From assembly GCF_011769525.1 (NCBI RefSeq), contig NZ_CP050440.1, positions 4,775,501 to 4,839,500 of the forward strand: DNA of 64,000 nucleotides. Reading direction: 5' to 3'. Origin of the DNA: Tolypothrix sp. PCC 7910 (GTDB lineage Bacteria; Cyanobacteriota; Cyanobacteriia; Cyanobacteriales; Nostocaceae). Every line of letters starts with the position of its first letter. The first letter of the stretch is position 1. Below, piece by piece: positions 21,790 to 30,113 of this stretch. Position numbers and translations under genes: made by a program. The notes beneath the pieces were generated by a model. The model was given only the letters and a program-made list of their open reading frames with translations, had not been told where the DNA came from and made no database searches.

Positions 21790-22026
21790 TCAGTCGTTCC
21801 ATTCGCCTCTAGGTGGAATCGGAGCGCGTACCGGGGTACGTGTCAATTCATCATCTCTGGGAATATCACCCCGCAACCATTGCCGAATTGCCACTTCAAT
21901 AACCTTGCTAGGATCATTGGTTAAATGCTGAATTTGCTCTACTAACTCGGAGTCTAGGCGGACAGCTATTTCTACCTTATCGGCTTGTCTGTTGTCCGCA
22001 TCCGTAGCTTTCTCTTTCATATTCAT
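21790..22026 (-). CDS. Small ribbon-helix-helix-like protein
   Basis: 78 residues. The core KVEIAVRLDSELVEQIQHL then SKVIEVAIRQWLRGD fits a ribbon-helix-helix (CopG/MetJ-type) DNA-binding fold: a short beta strand followed by two helices. Charged N- and C-terminal tails surround it (PVRAPIPPRGEWND at the end). Such proteins are often antitoxins or small repressors, but no toxin-like gene is adjacent. It is possibly autoregulated. Two close ATGs (22026 and 22020) are equally plausible. Confidence 0.65.
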   Translation of the reverse strand: MNMKEKATDADNRQADKVEIAVRLDSELVEQIQHLTNDPSKVIEVAIRQWLRGDIPRDDELTRTPVRAPIPPRGEWND

Positions 22027-22572
22027 AGGTTTATATACTCTGAAATTGTTGTGTCAAAAGCTTTTTAAAGCAGTACTATTAATAAATTTCGGATCAGTTT
22101 ACTGACAAATGAAAAAAATTATAGTTACATAGTTCCCCGAAATTTTACCAAAGTAACAGCTTCCCCTCGCAAGTGGCAATTTTCATAGAAGATACCAAAC
22201 AGTAGCTCTATTGCATTTGTGTCAGTAAATCAATAATTTACGGGCAATTACGCCTGGAATTACTACGCTATCTACACTATGTACTTATACATCTTCATTG
22301 TACGCTTCTGGTTGATCAATACCATCGGCCGAAGGGAAAATGGGGAATGGGGGAAAGAATGTATCTTGACTCTTGTACAGACGCGATTAATCGCGTCTGT
22401 ACAACCCTTGACAAATGACCAATGACCAATGACAAATGACAATTAACAAATATTTCTTTGGCTAATGATGGTTGTCTCGCCCGATTAGCAGCGTCGTTGC
22501 CTAAGAAAGCATTAAAATACATTAAGTAATTTGCTCTCTCTACCTTGGTTGCTTTTTCAGCAAAAATAGTAT
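22027..22572. other. Intergenic region with repeats upstream of lepA
   Basis: About 545 bases between divergent genes. The right half holds the longest palindrome of the window (22373-22404) and TGACCAA-type heptamers (22407-22447). The frame on the minus strand through these repeats is not a gene. The left half is AT-rich without visible structure. Confidence 0.6.
22373..22404. repeat. Dispersed palindromic element, copy 4 (perfect 32-bp palindrome)
   Basis: The 20-base core agacgcgattaatcgcgtct (22379-22398) is extended by ttgtac and gtacaa, giving a perfect 32-base palindrome. It is followed by heptamers (tgaccaa, tgacaaa) to about 22447. Confidence 0.95.
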
Positions 22573-24384
22573 ATGACTGACGTTCCCGCAGTTCGCATTC
22601 GCAATTTTTGTATTATTGCTCACATCGACCACGGGAAATCCACCCTTGCCGATCGCTTACTCCAAGCCACTGGTACTGTTGAAGATCGGCAGATGAAGGA
22701 GCAGTTTCTCGACAATATGGATTTGGAACGGGAGCGCGGCATTACCATTAAGCTGCAAGCTGCCCGGATGAATTACACTGCTAAAGATGGTCAGCAGTAT
22801 GTGCTGAATTTGATTGATACGCCGGGACACGTGGATTTTTCCTATGAGGTGTCACGTTCTCTTGCTGCTTGCGAAGGGGCGTTGTTAGTGGTTGATGCTT
22901 CCCAAGGCGTAGAAGCTCAAACTTTGGCGAATGTGTATTTGGCACTGGAACATAACCTGGAAATTATTCCGGTGTTGAATAAAATCGACTTACCAGGTGC
23001 AGAACCAGATCGAGTCATCAGCGAAATTGAAGAAATTATCGGTTTAGATTGCAGCGGTGCAATTTTAGCTTCAGCTAAAGAAGGTATTGGCATTAATGAG
23101 ATTTTAGAAACAATTGTAGAACGGGTACCACCAGCCCCTAATACTGTAGATCAGCGCTTGCGGGCGTTAATTTTTGATAGCTACTACGACAGCTACCGAG
23201 GTGTAATTGTTTACTTCCGAGTGATGGATGGTAGCCTCAAAAAAGGCGATCGCGTTTATTTGATGGCTTCTGATAAAGAATATGAAATTGATGAATTAGG
23301 GGTGCTTTCTCCGACTCAAAAGCAAGTTAATGAACTGCACGCCGGGGAAGTAGGTTATTTAGCCGCCGCTATTAAAGCTGTAGCTGATGCGCGGGTAGGT
23401 GATACTATTACTCTGTCTAACGCTAAAGCTGCAGAACCTTTACCAGGTTATACAGAAGCCAATCCAATGGTCTTTTGCGGGATGTTTCCCATCGATGCTG
23501 ACCAATTTGAAGACTTGCGGGAAGCTTTAGAAAAGCTCAGGCTTAATGATGCAGCCCTACATTACGAACCGGAAACTTCCAGCGCTATGGGGTTTGGTTT
23601 CCGTTGTGGGTTCTTAGGTTTGCTGCACATGGAAATTGTCCAAGAACGCTTAGAAAGGGAATACAACTTAGATTTAATTATTACAGCGCCTTCAGTAGTT
23701 TATAAAGTAACTACTGTGAAGGGTGAGGAACTGTATATAGATAATCCTAGCCATTTACCCTCTCCCAACGAGCGCGAAAAGATTGAGGAGCCTTACGTTA
23801 AGGTAGAAATGATTACGCCTGAAACATACGTAGGTACGTTGATGGAGTTATCCCAAAACCGCCGGGGTATTTTTAAGGATATGAAATATCTTACCCAAGG
23901 TCGGACAACCTTAACTTACGAGTTGCCTTTGGCGGAAGTAGTTACAGACTTTTTTGACCAAATGAAATCGCGATCGCGTGGTTATGCCAGCATGGAATAT
24001 CACCTGATTGGTTATCGCGAAAATCCTTTGGTGAAGCTGGATATTATGATTAATGGCGATCCGGTGGATTCTTTAGCCATGATTGTGCATCGCGATAAAG
24101 CTTACAACGTCGGTCGCTCAATGGCTGAGAAGCTCAAAGAATTGATTCCCCGCCATCAATTTAAAGTACCAATTCAAGCGAGTATTGGTAGTAAAGTCAT
24201 CGCCAGCGAACACATCCCCGCTTTGCGGAAAGACGTATTAGCCAAATGCTACGGTGGTGACATCAGCCGGAAGAAGAAACTTTTGCAAAAGCAAGCAAAA
24301 GGTAAAAAACGGATGAAATCTGTAGGTACGGTAGATGTTCCTCAAGAAGCATTTATGGCAGTATTGCGTTTAGACCAAAGTTAA
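22573..24384 (+). CDS. lepA: Elongation factor 4 (LepA), ribosome back-translocating GTPase
   Basis: 603 residues, the normal family length. The GTPase domain has [16 protein letters not shown] (G1), [11 protein letters not shown] (G2), [12 protein letters not shown] (G3) and NKIDLPGA (G4). Domain II, the EF-G-like domains ([20 protein letters not shown]) and the LepA-specific C-terminal domain ([40 protein letters not shown]) are complete. LepA binds the ribosome and affects stalled or mistranslocated complexes and initiation. It forms a single-gene unit closed by a hairpin terminator 80 bases downstream. Confidence 0.97.
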   Translation: MTDVPAVRIRNFCIIAHIDHGKSTLADRLLQATGTVEDRQMKEQFLDNMDLERERGITIKLQAARMNYTAKDGQQYVLNLIDTPGHVDFSYEVSRSLAACEGALLVVDASQGVEAQTLANVYLALEHNLEIIPVLNKIDLPGAEPDRVISEIEEIIGLDCSGAILASAKEGIGINEILETIVERVPPAPNTVDQRLRALIFDSYYDSYRGVIVYFRVMDGSLKKGDRVYLMASDKEYEIDELGVLSPTQKQVNELHAGEVGYLAAAIKAVADARVGDTITLSNAKAAEPLPGYTEANPMVFCGMFPIDADQFEDLREALEKLRLNDAALHYEPETSSAMGFGFRCGFLGLLHMEIVQERLEREYNLDLIITAPSVVYKVTTVKGEELYIDNPSHLPSPNEREKIEEPYVKVEMITPETYVGTLMELSQNRRGIFKDMKYLTQGRTTLTYELPLAEVVTDFFDQMKSRSRGYASMEYHLIGYRENPLVKLDIMINGDPVDSLAMIVHRDKAYNVGRSMAEKLKELIPRHQFKVPIQASIGSKVIASEHIPALRKDVLAKCYGGDISRKKKLLQKQAKGKKRMKSVGTVDVPQEAFMAVLRLDQS

Positions 24385-24465
24385 TTAATTGGGTATGGGG
24401 CATTGGGACTGCTTTCTTGTTCTCAGCCCTAAATCTGCTTTATCCCTAACTAAATAAAAATTTTT

Positions 24466-24506
24466 AACGGAAACACTCCATCAAGGCTGTGTTTCTGTTA
24501 TTTTTT
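24466..24506 (+). terminator. Rho-independent-type terminator after lepA
   Basis: The arms aacggaaacac (24466-24476) and gtgtttctgtt (24489-24499) pair with one mismatch. They are followed by a T-rich run (tattttttgg). Confidence 0.8.
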
Positions 24507-24581
24507 GGAGTTTTTATGCAAAATTTGCCTAATAATTACCTGGAAAAAATTAATTACATATTCTCTATCCTGTCCCCTTTT

Positions 24582-24599
24582 AGGTTCACCTGTGAACCT
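24582..24599. promoter_or_regulatory. Perfect 18-bp dyad, possible operator
   Basis: The sequence aggttcacctgtgaacct has 8-base perfect arms around CT. It lies 273 bases before the glycosyltransferase start in an otherwise AT-rich leader region (24510-24872). It could be a binding site for a dimeric regulator; no regulator is known. Confidence 0.4.
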
Positions 24600-24872
24600 G
24601 AATTCTGCGTCATACATCTATAAATTTGAAAATTTTTGAGCAATTAATCTGAAGTTGCTGTATCATGGCAATTCATTGAATGCATATGAAGGTAAATATG
24701 AAAAGTTAGCTTCACTAATATTCATATTTACAGAAAGATGAATCCAAAGAAAATGTTAAGAATATTGACAATTTTAGTATATATACTCACTCTAATTGTC
24801 ACACTTGTACCTTTAGATAAATTATAGATTTTAGCTATTTATCAATTTGAAAAGCTTTGGGGAGTCCAGTTA

Positions 24873-26063
24873 ATGAAGATATTGGTATTAAGTTGGGAGT
24901 TTCCACCCAGGATTGTGGGTGGAATTGCTCGCCATGTAGCGGAGTTATATCCGGAATTAGTGAAATTAGGACATGAAATCCACTTGATTACTGTGGAACA
25001 TGGTCAGGCTTCGATGTATGAATTAGTTGAGGGAGTACATATACATCGTGTACCTGTAGCTGCTAGTAGAGACTTTTTTCACTGGATAGTCAACTTAAAT
25101 GAAAGTATGGGGCATCATGGCGGCAAGCTGATGCTAGAAGAAGGGCCATTTGATTTAATCCATGCTCATGATTGGTTAGTTGGTGATGCGGCGATCGGAC
25201 TGAAAAATAACTTTAAAGTACCTTTAATAGCGACAATTCATGCAACTGAATACGGACGCTACAACGGCCTGCATACAGATATCCAACGCTATATCAGTGG
25301 TAAAGAAAATCTGTTAGCTTTTAACGCTTGGCGAATTATCGTTTGTAGCGAATATATGCGCCACGAAGTAGAAAGAGCATTACATAGCCCTTGGGACAAA
25401 ATTGATGTCATTTTTAACGGTATTCGGCCAGAAAAGAAACAGCATCATGAAGATTTTCATGCTCAAGCTTTTCGCCGCCAATTTGCTGAAGATTATGAAA
25501 AAATTGTTTATTATGTTGGGCGCATGACTTATGAAAAGGGTGTGCCTTTATTACTCAATGCTGCACCCAAGGTTCTGTGGGAAATGGGTGGTAATGTCAA
25601 ATTTGTGATTGTTGGAGGTGGTAATACTGACCATCTCAAGCGTCAAGCCTGGGATTTGGGAATTTGGCATAAATGCTATTTTACTGGTTTCCTTTCTGAT
25701 GAATACTTAGATAAATTTCAGACTGTAGCTGACTGTGCAGTTTTCCCTAGCCTTTATGAACCCTTTGGTATAGTTGCATTAGAAAGCTTTGCCTCTCGCG
25801 TTCCCGTGGTTGTATCTGACACTGGTGGTTTCCCGGAGGTAGTACAACATACTAAAACAGGCATTGTCACCTGGGTGAACAGTCCTGAGTCCATTGCCTG
25901 GGGTATTTTAGAAGTGTTGAAAAATCCTGGTTATCGCCAATGGCTGATAGATAATGCTTATGAGGATTTAGAGAAACGCTTTAGTTGGCCAAAATTAGCT
26001 ATGCAAACCGAAGCTGTTTATCAGCGGGTGGTGCAAGAGCGATCGCGAGTAGAATGGTTTTAA
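24873..26063 (+). CDS. Glycosyltransferase family 4
   Basis: 396 residues in the GT-B fold. The N-terminal domain opens with MKILVLSWEFPPRIVGGIAR and contains DLIHAHDWLVG. The C-terminal nucleotide-sugar domain has VGRMTYEKGVPLLLNA, KFVIVGGGN, and the EX7E motif in PSLYEPFGIVALESFA followed by PVVVSDTGGFPEVV. The pattern is close to bacterial glycogen/starch-synthase-like and sucrose-type GT4 enzymes, but donor and acceptor cannot be told. A GGAG ribosome binding site precedes the ATG. The cyanophycinase-like gene follows 149 bases downstream. Confidence 0.9.
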   Translation: MKILVLSWEFPPRIVGGIARHVAELYPELVKLGHEIHLITVEHGQASMYELVEGVHIHRVPVAASRDFFHWIVNLNESMGHHGGKLMLEEGPFDLIHAHDWLVGDAAIGLKNNFKVPLIATIHATEYGRYNGLHTDIQRYISGKENLLAFNAWRIIVCSEYMRHEVERALHSPWDKIDVIFNGIRPEKKQHHEDFHAQAFRRQFAEDYEKIVYYVGRMTYEKGVPLLLNAAPKVLWEMGGNVKFVIVGGGNTDHLKRQAWDLGIWHKCYFTGFLSDEYLDKFQTVADCAVFPSLYEPFGIVALESFASRVPVVVSDTGGFPEVVQHTKTGIVTWVNSPESIAWGILEVLKNPGYRQWLIDNAYEDLEKRFSWPKLAMQTEAVYQRVVQERSRVEWF

Positions 26064-26131
26064 ATTGCACAAGCAGCAAAAAACCAAACAGAGAATAAAA
26101 TATAACTCTGCATTTTTGGCATTAAAAAACA

Positions 26132-26207
26132 GTACAAGCCTTGTACGCTGGGAATTACACCCCTTCTGGTGAGAGAGTTAGCAATATTTGCAGTTTGCAC
26201 CAGAAGG
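26132..26207 (+). promoter_or_regulatory. Two hairpins before the cyanophycinase-like gene; the second covers its ribosome binding site
   Basis: The first is gtacaag-c-cttgtac (26132-26146). The second has perfect 10-base arms ccttctggtg (26162-26171) and caccagaagg (26198-26207) with a 26-base loop. The 3' arm contains AGAAGG, the Shine-Dalgarno sequence for the ATG at 26213, so pairing would block translation. Confidence 0.6.
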
Positions 26208-26212
26208 TTAGC

Positions 26213-27274
26213 ATGACCAAGGCCTTTCCAAATATAGCAAAGTGGTTAAAGAACCTAGGAACCATGTTGCTGAAGATGGGAAATACCTTCATAACCCATA
26301 TTACAGCAAACTTGAGACGCTATTTTCAGGACATTACCGAGGATGTCGATTCTTTATCCCCCTTACCGACCTTACCTGCTTTACCTGCCCTACCTCATCT
26401 AGCTGGGCCTGTTCTTAACCTGGGTGGAGGTGGCCCGGATGTAGAGGAGGCGATTCAATGGATGATCCATCAGGTTAGGGGTGGTACTAACTGCGCGACC
26501 AAAGTGAATGTTGTAGTTCTACGCACCTATGGTAATCACGATTACAATCGGCCGATTCAAGGGATGAAAGGCGTGAGGTCTGTAGAGACGCTGATTATTA
26601 GTAATCGCCATGATGCCAACAAAGGGGAGATTATTGATAAAATCCGCAGAGCAGATGTAATTTTCATTGCTGGCGGCGACCAATGTCAATATATTCGCAA
26701 CTGGAAAAATACTAAGCTACAGGCTGCAGTTCACTCTGTTTACGCCAGAGGTGGTGGTATTGGGGGTACTAGCGCGGGTGCAATGATCCAAAGTGAATTT
26801 GTTTATGATGCTTGTGCTTCTTCTGAAGAAGGGATTGAAACCAGAGATGCTTTGGAAGATCCTTATAAGGATATTACCTTCAGTTATCACTTTTTTAACT
26901 GGAGGTATTTAGCAGGAGCAATTGTCGATACCCACTTTGACAGGCGTAAAAGAATGGGGCGAATTATGGCTTTTATCGCCCGTCAAATTCAGGATGGCAG
27001 AACTCAGCGTGCTTTAGGTATCGCCATTAGTGAAGAGACATCGGTTGTCATTGACAAATACGGGATAGCCAAAGTCATGGGGAGAGGTGCAGCATATTTT
27101 GTCTTGGGAGATCATCCCCCAGAAATTTGCAAACCTCGTACACCTTTAACATTTCACGACTACAAAATTTGGCGTGTCCCCCGTGGCGATACCTTCGACT
27201 TAAAAAACCTGCCCACCAAAGGTTATTATCTCCGCAGTGTGAAACGGGGAAGGTTTAGTTCAGATCCGTATTGA
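26213..27274 (+). CDS. Cyanophycinase-like peptidase (S51 family)
   Basis: 353 residues from the ATG at 26213, which has AGAAGG five bases upstream; an in-frame TTG at 26141 is less likely. The N-terminal 60 residues are basic, then Pro/Leu-rich (LPTLPALPALPHLAGP). The catalytic domain begins with VLNLGGGGPDVEEAI and carries IFIAGGDQCQYIRNW and the nucleophile Ser187 in GGTSAGAM, as in cyanophycinase and dipeptidase E. Cyanophycinase cleaves the Arg/Asp storage polymer cyanophycin. The sequence differs from the classical CphB enzyme in length and in its N-terminal extension, so the real substrate is uncertain. Confidence 0.82.
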   Translation: MTKAFPNIAKWLKNLGTMLLKMGNTFITHITANLRRYFQDITEDVDSLSPLPTLPALPALPHLAGPVLNLGGGGPDVEEAIQWMIHQVRGGTNCATKVNVVVLRTYGNHDYNRPIQGMKGVRSVETLIISNRHDANKGEIIDKIRRADVIFIAGGDQCQYIRNWKNTKLQAAVHSVYARGGGIGGTSAGAMIQSEFVYDACASSEEGIETRDALEDPYKDITFSYHFFNWRYLAGAIVDTHFDRRKRMGRIMAFIARQIQDGRTQRALGIAISEETSVVIDKYGIAKVMGRGAAYFVLGDHPPEICKPRTPLTFHDYKIWRVPRGDTFDLKNLPTKGYYLRSVKRGRFSSDPY

Positions 27275-27276
27275 AA

Positions 27277-27390
27277 TGGGGCATGGGGCATTGGGCATTG
27301 GGCATGGGGTTGGAAATTAGTTGTTTCCCCCTCATCTCCCTCATCTCCCTTATCTTCCTCATCTCCCAGTCCCCAGCCCCCAGTACCCAA
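27277..27390. repeat. Heptameric repeats (GGGCATT and CTCATCTCCCT types)
   Basis: Tandem gggcatt/gggcatg units fill 27277-27308. Ctcatctccct-like units and ccccagt units occupy 27329-27390 between two convergent genes. Confidence 0.85.
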
Positions 27391-27394
27391 TCCC

Positions 27395-28561
27395 TCACAC
27401 CAAACTGGCTTGTTTGCGTAAACTCTGAATAGTGGTGATCGCGTGTTTGGCTATGATATCAATCTCCTCTGGGGTATTGAAGCGACCAATGCCAAAGCGT
27501 ACTGATGCATAGGCTAGCTGTGAGGGATGTCCTAAGGCGGTGAGAACGTGGGAAGGTGCTGTACTGGCTGAGTTACAAGCAGAACCGGAAGAAACTGCCA
27601 TGACTGGTTGTAATCCTAAGCTAAGTGCAGCCCCATCTACCCCCTCAACGCTGATACTCAGGTTTCCTGCTAAGCGTTGGGTAGAATGTCCGTTGAGATG
27701 AACTCCTGGTATTTGGGAAAGCTGTTCCCAGAGTTTGAGCCTGAGTGCTGTAATGCGTTGGTTTTCTGCGGCTTCTTCTGTTAGGGCGATTTCCACCGCT
27801 TTCCCAAAGCCGACGATTTGCGGTGTATATAAAGTACCCGATCGCATTCCTCTCTCATGTCCACCGCCATGTTGTTGCGGGGCTACTTGGACTCTGGGGT
27901 TGCGTCTTTTGACATATAGCGCACCGATGCCTTTGGGGCCGTATACTTTATGTGCAGTTAGTGACATCAAGTCAATTTTCTGTGCTTGCACATCCAAGGG
28001 AATTTTACCAATAGCTTGGGCAGCATCGGTGTGGAAAATAATATTGCGATCGCGGCAGATTTCGCCAATGGCTGACAGTGGCTGCAATACCCCAATTTCG
28101 TTATTTGCAGCCATCACCGATACTAAAATTGTCTCTGGACGTATAGCTTTTTCTAACTCATTTAAATCAATTAACCCATCTTTTTGGACGGGTAGCACTG
28201 TAATGTCAAAACCCAGTGTTTTTAAATAGTTACAGGGGTCGAGAACAGCTTTATGTTCTGTCGCCACAGTAATAATATGTTGTCCTTTTTGGAAATAAGC
28301 TTCTGCTATACCTTTAATGGCTAAATTATTGGCTTCTGTTGCACCACTAGTAATAACAATTTCTTCTGGTGAGGCGTTGATAGCTGCTGCTAAAATCTCT
28401 CGCGTTTGTTTAACCGCTGCTTCTGCTTCCCAACCGTAAACGTGACTGATACTTGCTGGATTACCAAATTTTTCTGTGAAATAAGGCAGCATTGCTGCTA
28501 ATACTCGTTCATCAACGGGGGTAGTAGCATGGCAATCTAGGTAGATGGGGCGATTCGACAT
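27395..28561 (-). CDS. Cysteine desulfurase (NifS/IscS family)
   Basis: 388 residues from the ATG at 28561. The PLP Lys205 lies in SLTAHKVYGPKGIGALY, the cofactor region has TSGATEANNLA and HTDAAQAIGKIP, and the catalytic Cys329 lies in VSSGSACNSAST. The loop length fits group I (NifS/IscS) enzymes, which take sulfur from cysteine as a persulfide for Fe-S clusters and tRNA thiolation. MnmA, a sulfur acceptor in tRNA thiolation, is encoded at 56.7 kb but is not linked. No nif or isc genes are adjacent, so a housekeeping role is likely. Confidence 0.93.
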   Translation of the reverse strand: MSNRPIYLDCHATTPVDERVLAAMLPYFTEKFGNPASISHVYGWEAEAAVKQTREILAAAINASPEEIVITSGATEANNLAIKGIAEAYFQKGQHIITVATEHKAVLDPCNYLKTLGFDITVLPVQKDGLIDLNELEKAIRPETILVSVMAANNEIGVLQPLSAIGEICRDRNIIFHTDAAQAIGKIPLDVQAQKIDLMSLTAHKVYGPKGIGALYVKRRNPRVQVAPQQHGGGHERGMRSGTLYTPQIVGFGKAVEIALTEEAAENQRITALRLKLWEQLSQIPGVHLNGHSTQRLAGNLSISVEGVDGAALSLGLQPVMAVSSGSACNSASTAPSHVLTALGHPSQLAYASVRFGIGRFNTPEEIDIIAKHAITTIQSLRKQASLV

Positions 28562-28673
28562 AATCAACTCAAAATTTGACTTAATTTTTTTAATATCCTG
28601 AGAACTTGATATAAGTAGGTCTGCGAAATTAAAGATAACTGGCTGAGGCTGTCATTCTTACAAAGTTCTGATC

Positions 28674-28688
28674 GGAGGAAACCTCCGC
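28674..28688. repeat. Small perfect hairpin cggagg-aaa-cctccg
   Basis: Six-base GC-rich arms around AAA, 113 bases upstream of the cysteine desulfurase start. No T-run follows on either strand. It could be a leader structure or a degenerate repeat. Confidence 0.4.
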
Positions 28689-28753
28689 TCAGACTTTGCG
28701 CTTTGTCCTTGGTCATTGGTCATTAGTAAGGATTTCAAGCCTATTTACGTTTG

Positions 28754-29390
28754 TTAACATAGTTGGTTTATTTCCACTGACTTACTTAATGCATTTTCTC
28801 GCTTGGATAACGTAAATTTATTAGACAAAGCATCCTCAGATTTATCTTGCTTGATGAGCTTGATAAACTGGCAATCTTCTCCACTAGTTACACAGCCAAA
28901 CATAGGTTTGTCTGAATGAGCATTAATCAGCATATAAGCGATTGCTAGAGGTATAGCTTCTAAAAGTTCAAAATTAGCTCTTTTAGATTTAATTGCTGAC
29001 AACAGTAGTTGTTATTGCATAACTAAAACGTCAATGCAACCTCTAACAGTTTCGGATTGATCCTCAATCGCAATTTCTAAAGACTCTTCTGTAGCCAGTA
29101 AGAATGGTTATCGATAAAATATTGCTCAATCTAATAAAGGAGATAATAGCACCATTTCGGCTACATTCTCGAAAGTTAGTGAGCGCTTTACCAAGCTGAT
29201 GAAGCTTAGTTTTAAATCTGTCAAGATATTGCCTGGCTAATTCCGTTATCGCCAGTAAACTGGCAAAACACTCTGTAAAAAATTGCTTATCTTCACATTT
29301 ATTCCGAGCAAAGTTTTCCTTGAGGTAAGAGATAGCCAGTTTAAAAATCAGCATCCCAGCCTTGAAATTAATTGAAGGAGAATAAAACAA
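28754..29390 (-). pseudogene. Decayed gene for a small type I restriction endonuclease-like (HsdR N-terminal type) protein
   Basis: Reading the minus strand across several stops restores one protein of the roughly 200-residue cyanobacterial family often annotated as a type I restriction subunit R-like protein. Pieces in order: KQFFTECFASLL and ITELARQYLDRFKTKLHQLG; then, after a frameshift, ENVAEMVLLSPLLD, a stop, AIFYR, a stop, PFLLATEESLEIAIED, ETVRGCIDVLVMQ, a stop, QLLLSAIKSKRANFELLEAI, IAYML, KPMFGCVTSGEDCQFIKLIK. The nuclease-like core D...(E)SK motif is IDVLV...IKSKRA, where the usual IESK acid has become Lys. At least three stops and one frameshift show loss of function. Confidence 0.75.
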
Positions 29391-29547
29391 CTAAAACAAC
29401 ATTACTTTGAGCCTACATAAAAAAAGGGTAGGTGATGAATTTTGTATTTTGTAGTGCTTGTGCTAACTGCAGGGTATGTTGAATTCCCCGTATGGTTTGG
29501 TATTTTGACCTTAGATAATTTACACCATAGGTTATTGCAGCAAAATT

Positions 29548-30042
29548 TTAAGATGATGCGCCTGATATAGCTGCTAATTCCTGTAATTTAGTTAAAACCT
29601 GTTGAGCATGGGCTTTAACTTTCACATTTGGCCAAGTATAAGCAATTTTGCCATCAGGAGCGATGAGAAAAGTTGAGCGCACAACACCCATATATTCCTT
29701 ACCCATAAACTTCTTTAATTGCCAAATTCCATAAGATTCAGCTAACTCATGTTCTGGGTCGCTTAACAGGGTGATTGTTAAGTTATGTTTAGCGATAAAC
29801 TTACAATGAGACTGGCTAGAATCTGGGCTTACACCTAATATTTTTGCACCCAGGGCGCTGAAGTTTTGATTTAACTCGGTAAAATCTTTTGCTTCTGTCG
29901 TGCAACCAGGAGTGTTATCTTTCGGGTAGAAATAAAGAATCACCCATTGACCACTAAAATCAGCGAGGCTGACAGCATTACCATTTTGGTCAGGAATGGA
30001 AAAATTAGGGGTTGGTTGTCCAACTTGGGGAATATTGCTCAT
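29548..30042 (-). CDS. bcp: Peroxiredoxin Q / bacterioferritin comigratory protein
   Basis: 164 residues. The peroxidatic Cys47 is in FYPKDNTPGCTTEAKDF and a second Cys80 lies in SPDSSQSHCKF. There is no Cys five residues after Cys47, so this is the BCP subtype with the resolving Cys in helix 3. It reduces peroxides with electrons from thioredoxin. The start is the ATG at 30042. The gene is followed by the restriction-type pseudogene and preceded 71 bases upstream by the kinase gene on the same strand. Confidence 0.94.
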   Translation of the reverse strand: MSNIPQVGQPTPNFSIPDQNGNAVSLADFSGQWVILYFYPKDNTPGCTTEAKDFTELNQNFSALGAKILGVSPDSSQSHCKFIAKHNLTITLLSDPEHELAESYGIWQLKKFMGKEYMGVVRSTFLIAPDGKIAYTWPNVKVKAHAQQVLTKLQELAAISGASS

Positions 30043-30113
30043 ATTGGAAAATTCAAGAATTGCGATCGCTTTAGAATTTTACCGATATTTGTCACCCATT
30101 GAAGGAAGATACT

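Noticed and set aside
22316-22522. 68-codon minus-strand frame upstream of lepA.
   Set aside because: It runs through heptamers and the 32-bp palindrome and its protein is only translated repeat.
26213-27274. Naming the S51-family gene cphB (cyanophycinase).
   Set aside because: The N-terminal extension and divergence leave the substrate uncertain, and the symbol would clash with the phytochrome cphB.
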